The position numbers were made by a program, and so were the translations under genes. Positions 1 through 4,933 of a DNA stretch of 10,787 bases are shown here, piece by piece. Source of the DNA: DATJZH01 sp035499215 (GTDB lineage Bacteria > Actinomycetota > Actinomycetes > Streptosporangiales > Streptosporangiaceae); assembly GCA_035499215.1 (NCBI GenBank), contig DATJZH010000005.1, forward strand, positions 1-10,787, given 5' to 3'. Every line of letters starts with the position of its first letter. Positions within the stretch are counted from its first letter, which is position 1. Under the pieces are notes generated by a model. The model saw only the letters and a program-made list of their open reading frames with translations, did no database searches and had not been told where the DNA came from.

Positions 1-635
1 CGTTCGATTACCCAGCCGCCATCCCGGCTGCGGTACCTGAACCGGTCATGCATCCTGTTCACCCGGCCGTGCCAGAACTCGAAGACCTCCGGCACGACCC
101 GGTACCCGCCCCAGAACGGCGGCATCGGGATCTGCGTTCCCTCCGGCCAGCGTGCCGCGAGCTGGTCATGGCGGTCCTCCAGCTCGCGCCGCGAGGAGAT
201 GACCGTGGACTGCCGGCTTGCCCAGGCGGCAAGCTGGGAGCCGCGCGGCCGGGAATGGAAGTACGGCTCGCTGTCCGCGGTGGACAGCGCGGTCACGGCG
301 CCCTCGATGATTACCTGCCGGTAGATCGCGTGCCACGGGAACAGCAGGCACGCTCGCGGCACCTCGGCGAGCTCGGCCCCCTTGCGTGACGTCCGGTTGG
401 TATAGAAAGTGAACCCGGCCGAGTCGTAGCTCTTCAGCAGGACCGTCCTGGCCCGCGGCCGCCCGCTGGCAGAGACCGTGGCCAGCACCATGGCCGTCGG
501 CTCCGGCAGCGCCGCCGCGGCGACGTCAGCCATCCACCTGCTGAACTGCCGCAGCGGGTCTGCCGACAGCGAGGCCTCTGCCAGGCCGACGTCGAGCGGT
601 TCCGGCTGCCTCGGCTTTTCCTGGTCAGCGCCCAC
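1..635 (-). CDS. pdxH: Pyridoxamine 5'-phosphate oxidase (3' end cut off)
   Basis: This is an FMN-dependent oxidase that converts pyridoxine or pyridoxamine 5'-phosphate to pyridoxal 5'-phosphate in the cytoplasm. Read on the minus strand it shows the family signature in order: RTVLLKSYDSAGFTFYTN and SRKGAEL near residues 65-90 (FMN-binding split-barrel strands), then FPWHAIYRQVIIEG, FHSRPRGSQLAAWAS, and the C-terminal signature PPFWGGYRVVPEVFEFWHG followed by RMHDRFRY. The window holds 211 codons, and only a few residues (usually RL-P and a stop) should lie beyond base 1. The start chosen is GTG at 633-635, with GAGAGG at 646-651, ten bases upstream, as ribosome binding site. It is transcribed away from citA-serC. 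Its product PLP is the cofactor of SerC, so the divergent pairing is functionally sensible, although co-regulation is only inferred. The identification is very secure. Confidence 0.96.
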   Translation of the reverse strand, partial: MGADQEKPRQPEPLDVGLAEASLSADPLRQFSRWMADVAAAALPEPTAMVLATVSASGRPRARTVLLKSYDSAGFTFYTNRTSRKGAELAEVPRACLLFPWHAIYRQVIIEGAVTALSTADSEPYFHSRPRGSQLAAWASRQSTVISSRRELEDRHDQLAARWPEGTQIPMPPFWGGYRVVPEVFEFWHGRVNRMHDRFRYRSRDGGWVIE

Positions 636-668
636 GGGTAGATATCCTCTCGCACCAGCCTGGCAGGT

Positions 669-684
669 CGGCGGCCGGCCGCCG
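669..684. repeat. Perfect 16-bp palindrome upstream of pdxH
   Basis: The sequence CGGCGGCCGGCCGCCG is identical to its own reverse complement. It lies 34 bases upstream of the pdxH start codon, where a transcript leader or promoter could be. It could be a protein-binding site or simply a product of the local GC-rich composition. Confidence 0.4.
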
Positions 685-853
685 GCCCGGCGGAGGCCGC
701 AGCGAACGCAAGACGGCCGACCGGGTTACCGCGGCGTAATCTGCACGCGATTGAATAGGTCCGGCTCGGCACATTACCGGCCGCCTGGCCGGCCGCTGCG
801 GAACCGCGCTTTGGTCTCGCCGGCCAGCCGTCGGCCCTCGCCGACCAGGAGAC

Positions 854-858
854 GGAGG
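854..858 (+). promoter_or_regulatory. Ribosome binding site that sets the citA start
   Basis: A strong Shine-Dalgarno sequence, GGAGG, lies at 854-858. It is only one base from the in-frame ATG at 860, which is too close for initiation, but seven bases from the in-frame GTG at 866. This favours the GTG, and the resulting N-terminus (SNFTPGLEGVVAFETEIAEP) matches the usual beginning of actinobacterial CitA proteins. Confidence 0.75.
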
Positions 859-865
859 AATGCAA

Positions 866-1975
866 GTGTCGAATTTTACGCCCGGTCTTGAAGGTGTCGT
901 CGCGTTCGAGACGGAAATCGCCGAGCCCGACAGAGAGGGCGGCTCGCTCCGCTACCGGGGCGTGGATATCGAGGAACTGGCCGGTCATGTCTCGTTCGGG
1001 CATGTCTGGGGCCTGCTGGTGGACAATAAGTTCGCCCCCGGACTGCCGCCGGCGGAGCCGTACCCGATCCCGGTGCACTCCGGCGATATCCGCGTCGACG
1101 TGCAGAGCGCGCTGGCCATGCTGGCGCCCGCGTGGGGAATGCACCAGCTGCTCGACATCACTGACGAGCAGGCCCGCGATGACCTGGCCCGCGCCTCGGT
1201 GATGGCGCTGTCCTTCGTCGCCCAGGCAGCCCGCGGCATTGGCCTGCCGATGGTCCCGCAGCGGCGGGTGGACGAGTCACATACCATCACCGAGCGGTTC
1301 ATGGTCCGCTGGCGCGGGGAGCCCGACCCCAGGCACGTCAGGGCCATCGACGCCTACTGGACGTCGGCTGCCGAGCACGGCATGAACGCCTCCACGTTCA
1401 CCGCCCGGGTGATCGCCTCAACCGGCGCGGACGTAGCCGCGGCGCTTTCGGGGGCTGTCGGCGCCATGTCCGGCCCGCTGCACGGCGGTGCCCCGGCGCG
1501 GGTGCTTGGCATGATCGAGGAAGTCGAGAAGCTTGGCGACGCCCAGGCCTACGTCAAGCAGGTCCTTGACCTTGGCGACCGGCTGATGGGCTTCGGCCAC
1601 CGCGTCTACCGGGCCGAGGACCCGCGCGCCAAGGTGCTGCGCCGAACCGCCCAGGAACTGGGCGCGCCGAGGTACGAGGTGGCCGTCGCGCTCGAGGAGG
1701 CCGCCCTCGCCGAGCTGCATGCCCGCAGGCCGGACCGCGTCCTCGCCACCAACGTGGAGTTCTGGGCCGCGATCATACTGGACTTCGCCGGCGTGCCAGC
1801 GCAGATGTTCACCTCGATGTTCACCTGCGCGCGGACGGCCGGCTGGGCCGCGCACATCCTGGAGCAGAAGCGCACCGGGCGGCTGGTGCGGCCGAGCGCG
1901 CGCTACGTCGGACCGAAGCCCCGCCCCGTGCGGGACGTGCCCGGCGCGGTCGAGGTCCTGGATCGCGATGTCTGA
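866..1975 (+). CDS. citA: Citrate synthase 2 (CitA-type)
   Basis: This enzyme condenses acetyl-CoA with oxaloacetate to citrate, entering the TCA cycle. From the GTG at 866 the protein is 369 residues, the short actinobacterial CitA class rather than the roughly 430-residue GltA class. Landmarks are LRYRGVDIEELAG near residue 30, HGMNASTFTARV with His171, GPLHGGAP with the catalytic His206, GFGHRVYR with His245 and Arg, and C-terminal FTCARTAGWAAHILEQ with RLVRPSARYVGP. Relative to E. coli GltA His264/His305/Asp362 the spacing is close, but the catalytic Asp position reads NVEFWAA, with Glu298 instead of Asp. I recall this glutamate in other actinobacterial CitA proteins, so it may be a family trait rather than a defect. 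The last 8 bases overlap the start of serC, so the two genes are almost certainly one operon with coupled translation. It could also act as a 2-methylcitrate synthase, but no prp genes are in view. Confidence 0.93.
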   Translation: MSNFTPGLEGVVAFETEIAEPDREGGSLRYRGVDIEELAGHVSFGHVWGLLVDNKFAPGLPPAEPYPIPVHSGDIRVDVQSALAMLAPAWGMHQLLDITDEQARDDLARASVMALSFVAQAARGIGLPMVPQRRVDESHTITERFMVRWRGEPDPRHVRAIDAYWTSAAEHGMNASTFTARVIASTGADVAAALSGAVGAMSGPLHGGAPARVLGMIEEVEKLGDAQAYVKQVLDLGDRLMGFGHRVYRAEDPRAKVLRRTAQELGAPRYEVAVALEEAALAELHARRPDRVLATNVEFWAAIILDFAGVPAQMFTSMFTCARTAGWAAHILEQKRTGRLVRPSARYVGPKPRPVRDVPGAVEVLDRDV

Positions 1976-3095
1976 ACCGCTGGGAATCGCCATCCCGGCG
2001 GGCCTGCTGCCCGCCGACGGCCGCTTCGGCTGCGGGCCATCGAAAATCCGCCCGGAGCAGCTTGCGGCGCTGACCGGCTCGCGCGCGGCGCTGCTGGGGA
2101 CCTCGCACCGGCAGGCTCCGGTCCGATCGCTGGTGCAGCGCATCCGTGCGGGGCTGGAAGAGCTTTTTTCCTTGCCAAACGGGTTCTGCGTGGTACTCGG
2201 CAACGGCGGCACCACGGCGTTCTGGGAAGTCGCGGCCTTCGGACTGGTGGATCGCCGGCCGCAGCACCTGTCCTTCGGCGAGTTCTCCTCGAAGTTCGCC
2301 AAGGCGACCGCCGCGGCGCCGTGGCTTGACGCGCCGACGGTGATCGAGTCGCCGCCCGGCACGCACCCGCAGGGACGCGCGGAGGCCGGGGCCGATGTGT
2401 ACGCCCTGACCCACAATGAGACATCTACCGGCGTGGCCATGCCCGTGCGCCGGGTGCCGGGCGCCGATCCCGGCGCCCTCGTCCTGGTCGACGCGACCAG
2501 CGGCGCGGGCGGCCTGCCGGTCGAGGCGAGCGAGTTCGACGTCTACTACTTCGCCCCGCAGAAATGCTTCGCCTCCGATGGCGGCCTGTGGATCGCGCTG
2601 ATGTCCGCGGCCGCCCTGGAGCGGGCCGAGCGGATCGCCGCCAGCGGCCGGTACATTCCCGAGTTCCTGTCGCTGCGGGTGGCGATCGACAATTCCCGGC
2701 AGCAGCAGACCTACAACACCCCGGCGCTGGCCACGCTGGTCCTGCTGGCCGAGCAGCTGGACTGGATGCTCGGCCACGGCGGCCTGGCCTGGACCACGGC
2801 CAGAACCGCTGACTCCGCCCGCCGTCTGTACGGCTGGGCCGAGCAGTCGAAGTTTGCGACACCGTTCGTGAGCGACCGTGATCAGCGCTCGGATGTCGTC
2901 GGCACCATCGACTTCGACGAGAGCGTCGATGCCAGCGCAATCGCCCGGACTTTGCGAGCGAACGGCGTCGTGGACACCGAACCGTACCGCAAGCTGGGCC
3001 GCAACCAGCTGCGCATCGGAATGTTCCCGGCGATCGATCCTGCGGATGTGGAGGCGCTCACCGCCTGCATCGACTACGTGGTCGAGCGGCAGTGA
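1968..3095 (+). CDS. serC: Phosphoserine aminotransferase
   Basis: This is a PLP-dependent class V aminotransferase that converts 3-phosphohydroxypyruvate and glutamate to O-phosphoserine and 2-oxoglutarate, the second step of serine synthesis. The 375-residue product follows the mycobacterial/streptomycete SerC type closely. DGRFGCGPSKIRPEQL lies near the N-terminus, followed by GTSHRQAPVRSLV, LGNGGTTAFWEVAAFGL (cofactor phosphate region), HNETSTGVAMPVRR, and VLVDATSGAGGLPV with the PLP-ring aspartate. The Schiff-base lysine is Lys199 in YYFAPQKCFASDGGLW, and the C-terminal GVVDTEPYRKLGRNQLRIGMFP closes the substrate site. The start is the ATG at 1968, inside the citA stop region (ATG before TGA, 8-base overlap). 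Only a distant GAGG lies at 1952-1955, which suggests translational coupling to citA. It ends 32 bases from the stop of the converging thpR gene. Confidence 0.96.
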   Translation: MSEPLGIAIPAGLLPADGRFGCGPSKIRPEQLAALTGSRAALLGTSHRQAPVRSLVQRIRAGLEELFSLPNGFCVVLGNGGTTAFWEVAAFGLVDRRPQHLSFGEFSSKFAKATAAAPWLDAPTVIESPPGTHPQGRAEAGADVYALTHNETSTGVAMPVRRVPGADPGALVLVDATSGAGGLPVEASEFDVYYFAPQKCFASDGGLWIALMSAAALERAERIAASGRYIPEFLSLRVAIDNSRQQQTYNTPALATLVLLAEQLDWMLGHGGLAWTTARTADSARRLYGWAEQSKFATPFVSDRDQRSDVVGTIDFDESVDASAIARTLRANGVVDTEPYRKLGRNQLRIGMFPAIDPADVEALTACIDYVVERQ

Positions 3096-3127
3096 GGGAC
3101 TGGCACGCCGGCGCGCCGCTCCGCGCT

Positions 3128-3718
3128 TCAGCCAGCTGAGGTGCGCAGTCTCGGCAACCGCAGCGGCCAGCTGCCCAGTTCGGTGTAACGCGGCTCCCCG
3201 CCGGGCTGGCTATGGATCAGCTGAATCCGCCTGGCCGTCCATGCTGATCCGGCGAACCCGCCAAGCGTCTGCACCAGCGGGCCGGCGTCTATCGGCTCCC
3301 GGCAGCGCGCGAGCGTCAGATGCGGCCGGTAGCGCCTGCCCTCGTTGGCGGCCGGAGCGCCCGCGCGCCGGGCGCCCGCCGCCACCGAGGCAGCCAGCGC
3401 CGCCAGCGCCGCCTGCTCGGACGCAGTCCCGGCCGCAATCCCCGCCCACAGCACCCGGGCGCGGCCCGCGGTCGGGAAGGCCCCGGCTCCCCCGATCGAC
3501 AGGGCAAGGGCCGGGTGCCGCCCGGCAGCACGTTCCAGCCGGGTGCCCAGTTCCGGGACGACACTGTCGGCCACCTCGCCGAGGAACGCCAGTGTCACGT
3601 GCCAGGCCTCGGTGCCGGTCCAGCGCAGGCTGGGCCACAACGGCCGCAGCGGCGCCACGACGGCCGCCAGCTCGGCCAGCGGCGGCGGCGGCGGCGCAAT
3701 GGCGACGAACAGCCTCAT
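3128..3718 (-). CDS. thpR: RNA 2',3'-cyclic phosphodiesterase (2'-5' RNA ligase family)
   Basis: The 196-residue product belongs to the 2H phosphoesterase superfamily. Both catalytic H-x-T/S-x motifs are present: His40-Val-Thr42 in AWHVTLAFLGEV and His133-Leu-Thr135 in RPHLTLARCR. The N-terminus MRLFVAIAPP is the standard first strand, and the length matches bacterial ThpR/LigT (about 180-200). Family members open 2',3'-cyclic phosphate ends on RNA to 2'-phosphates, and some can join 2'-5' ends of tRNA halves. The in vivo role is generally unclear. The gene converges on serC. No strong Shine-Dalgarno precedes its ATG (GGGAAC lies too far upstream), and it may be translated from the same message as the small frame at 3729-3893. 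From memory, this gene is not part of the equivalent M. tuberculosis block. Confidence 0.9.
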   Translation of the reverse strand: MRLFVAIAPPPPPLAELAAVVAPLRPLWPSLRWTGTEAWHVTLAFLGEVADSVVPELGTRLERAAGRHPALALSIGGAGAFPTAGRARVLWAGIAAGTASEQAALAALAASVAAGARRAGAPAANEGRRYRPHLTLARCREPIDAGPLVQTLGGFAGSAWTARRIQLIHSQPGGEPRYTELGSWPLRLPRLRTSAG

Positions 3719-3728
3719 CGCCGGGCGC

Positions 3729-3893
3729 TCAGTTCCCGACGCAGCCGTCGATCCGCTCGCGCAGGAAGTCGGGGGCAGCGCACTGGACAGCCGGGAAGCC
3801 GGCCGGTGCCTGCGGCTCGTCGGATACCCGCGGCGGCCCTGGCCTGGCCGCCGTTTCCGCGGTCGCCGCTCCGCGCTGCCTGCCCGTCGCCAT
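3729..3893 (-). CDS. Possible small protein of 54 residues, function unknown
   Basis: A short minus-strand frame runs from ATG (3891-3893) to a TGA ending 10 bases before the thpR start. About 87% of its codons end in G or C, as expected for genes in this DNA, and its C-terminal part (PDFLRERIDGCVGN) looks protein-like, while the N-terminal half is Ala/Pro/Arg-rich and low in complexity. There is no Shine-Dalgarno, but TAGCCT lies 7 bases before the ATG, the arrangement expected for a leaderless actinobacterial transcript. It is not recognised as any known family. It may instead simply be the thpR leader, since high-GC DNA yields such frames easily. Confidence 0.35.
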   Translation of the reverse strand: MATGRQRGAATAETAARPGPPRVSDEPQAPAGFPAVQCAAPDFLRERIDGCVGN

Positions 3894-4034
3894 ATCGCTC
3901 AGGCTAGGGCACGGCCGAGCGGAGCGGGCCGCAGGAAAGTCCGGACCCGCTCACCGCTGCCGCGCGCCAGCATGAGTCCACGGCAACGGCGGCCGCCACG
4001 GAAATGACCCGGCCGACGATCAGACGAGGTGCGC
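3894..4034. other. Intergenic stretch between marR and thpR, nothing firm
   Basis: Together with the small frame beside it this is a gap of just over 300 bases between marR and thpR. Apart from a possible leaderless -10 box (TAGCCT on the minus strand, 3901-3906) I see no gene, no RNA gene and no convincing terminator for marR. GGCGGCCGCC at 3989-3998 is a short palindrome of doubtful meaning. Confidence 0.4.
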
Positions 4035-4499
4035 TCAGGACTGGCTGAGCTTCTCCAGGATCGGTGCCGCTGCCCGCAGCGTCGCCCGTTCGGCCGGGCT
4101 GAGCTCCCGCAGGCGCTGGGCCAGCCATGCCTCTCTGAGATGCCGGGATTGCTGGACCAGTTCCCTGCCCCGATCGGTCACCGTCAGCATCACCTGCCGC
4201 CGGTCCGTCAGATGGGCCGCTCGCAGCACCAGGCCGCGATCCGCCAGCACCGCGATGACGCGCGTCATGGAGGGCGGCTGCACCTTCTCGTGCCCGGCGA
4301 GCTCTCCCGGCGTCATGGCACCGTGCCTTTCCAGCGCGGCCAGCGCGGCCAGCGCGGTGTCGGAGAGCTCTGGCCCCAGCCTTCGGGCCAGCCGCTCGGC
4401 GCGCAGCCGCCTGGCCAGACGGCTCACCGAGATCCGGAGCGCTGACGCCAGGCTCGCATCGGACCTGGTCTGCGGTACGGTCATTTTTGGCACAGTCAT
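4035..4499 (-). CDS. MarR-family transcriptional regulator
   Basis: A 154-residue winged helix-turn-helix protein, the usual MarR size, expected to bind palindromic DNA as a dimer in the cytoplasm. The N-terminal helix (SLASALRISVSRLARRLR, about 16-33) and C-terminal helices (LREAWLAQRLRELSPAERATL, about 121-141) form the dimer interface. Residues 45-90 hold the HTH, with recognition helix around VQPPSMTRVIAVLADRGLV. The wing is LTDRRQVMLTVTDRG (97-111), the most diagnostic MarR segment. Two in-frame ATGs (4499 and 4484) compete as starts, because a 15-base tandem repeat encodes MTVPK followed by MTVPQ. Neither has a Shine-Dalgarno. The gene has its own promoter with dyads over it, so autorepression is likely. 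It diverges from a DUF2530 membrane protein. Ligand and targets cannot be told from the sequence. I recall a MarR gene (Rv0880) at the matching place in M. tuberculosis. Confidence 0.92.
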   Translation of the reverse strand: MTVPKMTVPQTRSDASLASALRISVSRLARRLRAERLARRLGPELSDTALAALAALERHGAMTPGELAGHEKVQPPSMTRVIAVLADRGLVLRAAHLTDRRQVMLTVTDRGRELVQQSRHLREAWLAQRLRELSPAERATLRAAAPILEKLSQS

Positions 4500-4503
4500 T
4501 TTT
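4474..4503. repeat. 15-bp tandem duplication covering the marR start
   Basis: Two adjacent 15-base units, GGTACGGTCATTTTT (4474-4488) and GGCACAGTCATTTTT (4489-4503), agree at 13 of 15 positions. Each contains one candidate marR start codon (CAT on the plus strand). Because the unit is five codons long the reading frame is kept, and the protein begins with the repeated sequence MTVPK-MTVPQ. Confidence 0.85.
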
Positions 4504-4531
4504 GTTAGCCTGAGTCATTACTTTTGCTAAC
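4504..4531. promoter_or_regulatory. Probable MarR operator, 28-bp imperfect palindrome
   Basis: GTTAGC at 4504-4509 and GCTAAC at 4526-4531 form perfect outer arms. The interior AGTcATtACT shares the same centre (between 4517 and 4518), giving 10 matching positions of 14 per arm. The dyad begins next to the last bases of the marR -10 box and covers the expected transcription start and leader, the usual place for an autorepressor site. Binding is inferred from position and symmetry only. Confidence 0.6.
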
Positions 4532-4559
4532 CATAAACTGGAATGCAGTATTCCGTCAA
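4530..4559 (-). promoter_or_regulatory. marR promoter, primary sigma type
   Basis: On the minus strand TTGACG (4554-4559) is followed after 18 bases by TATGGT (4530-4535), a good match to the actinobacterial TTGACN / TANNNT consensus. The predicted start of transcription is about 4523, giving a leader of some 24 bases before the first ATG. On the opposite strand TAAACT (4534-4539) overlaps the same -10 region, but I see no -35 for it. Confidence 0.7.
4540..4554. promoter_or_regulatory. Short dyad GGAAT-N5-ATTCC inside the marR promoter spacer
   Basis: A perfect inverted repeat with 5-base arms and a 5-base gap lies almost exactly between the -35 and -10 boxes of the marR promoter. This is a second candidate site for MarR or another regulator. 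Confidence 0.5.
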
Positions 4560-4569
4560 ATCAGCTGGA

Positions 4570-4592
4570 AGCGCGGCCGGCCCGGCCGCGCT
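4570..4592. repeat. Perfect 23-bp inverted repeat with 11-bp arms
   Basis: AGCGCGGCCGG and CCGGCCGCGCT flank a single C at 4581. The element lies 10 bases upstream of the marR -35 box and about 70 bases before the DUF2530 start, between divergent genes, where a terminator is not expected. As RNA it would fold into a stable stem of nine or more pairs. It could be a protein-binding site or an end for an unseen short transcript. Confidence 0.7.
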
Positions 4593-4651
4593 CAGGCCCC
4601 TGACGTGCACGATGCCGCCTGGCCGCGGGCAGCCGCCATCGCGGCGTGAGC

Positions 4652-4657
4652 TAGCCT
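4652..4657 (+). promoter_or_regulatory. Candidate -10 box for a leaderless DUF2530 transcript
   Basis: TAGCCT fits the actinobacterial TANNNT -10 pattern and ends exactly 7 bases before the GTG start codon at 4665, so transcription could begin on the start codon itself. No -35 box is visible, and the gene lacks a clear ribosome binding site, which agrees with a leaderless message. Confidence 0.45.
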
Positions 4658-4664
4658 GGCGTTC

Positions 4665-4931
4665 GTGGCCCGTCCCAGCCGGCCGGTCCCGCCGCCGTTC
4701 GAGGGCAGGGACCAGCTGATCACCGGCAGCATCACGGCAGGCTGGGCTATCGCGCTGGCCGTGCTTGTCGTGCTGCGCGCGGACATCCCCGCAGCCGATC
4801 GCTGGTGGCTGTGGACCTGCGCGGCTGGCCTGGGCATGGGGCTTTTCGGCCTGGCCTACGTCCCGTGGCTGAAGCGATCCCGCGAGCGCGCCGCGCGGCG
4901 CCGGGGACAGGCCGGATCTGGCACCGGCTAG
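4665..4931 (+). CDS. Small two-helix membrane protein, DUF2530 family
   Basis: This 88-residue protein has a proline-rich cytoplasmic start (RPSRPVPPPFEG). A membrane helix runs from about 20 to 42 (ITGSITAGWAIALAVLVVL) and a second from about 47 to 69 (WWLWTCAAGLGMGLFGLAYVPWL). It closes with a very basic tail, KRSRERAARRRG, which should stay in the cytoplasm. Size, the N-terminal PPPFEG-type motif and the neighbouring MarR and DUF3027 genes match DUF2530, an actinobacterial family of unknown function that I remember as Rv0882 in M. tuberculosis. The start is GTG at 4665. The stop is separated from the stop of the converging DUF3027 gene by just 2 bases, so the two transcripts must overlap at their ends. 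No function can be assigned. Confidence 0.8.
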   Translation: MARPSRPVPPPFEGRDQLITGSITAGWAIALAVLVVLRADIPAADRWWLWTCAAGLGMGLFGLAYVPWLKRSRERAARRRGQAGSGTG

Positions 4932-4933
4932 CT

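Larger units (their letters stand above)
636..865. promoter_or_regulatory. Divergent control region between pdxH and citA
   Basis: This stretch of about 230 bases carries no convincing gene and must hold the promoters of both pdxH (leftward) and citA (rightward). A TANNNT-type -10 hexamer, TAATCT, lies at 737-742 on the plus strand but has no good -35 box upstream. A perfect 16-base palindrome sits at 669-684, and a short hairpin with arms CCGGCC/GGCCGG lies at 777-792. In DNA this rich in G and C such palindromes can arise by chance, so their roles are unproven. Confidence 0.4.

Noticed and set aside
777..792. Hairpin with arms CCGGCC/GGCCGG before citA as attenuator
   Set aside because: Six-base GC-only arms are expected by chance here, and no leader peptide or alternative fold was seen.
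3109..3118. Palindrome CGGCGCGCCG between serC and thpR as terminator
   Set aside because: A continuous 10-bp palindrome leaves only a tiny loop. The strength is low and such words are common at this GC content.
3941..3956. Sequence AGGAAAGTCCGGAC resembles the conserved 5' core of RNase P RNA
   Set aside because: Only about 14 bases match. The space before marR is too short for a complete RNase P RNA, and the expected downstream conserved segments are absent.
3904..4518. Long minus-strand frame over the marR gene starting at ATG 4518
   Set aside because: It is out of frame with the MarR protein, whose motifs are unmistakable. The sequence is Ala/Gly/Arg-rich with no recognisable domain.
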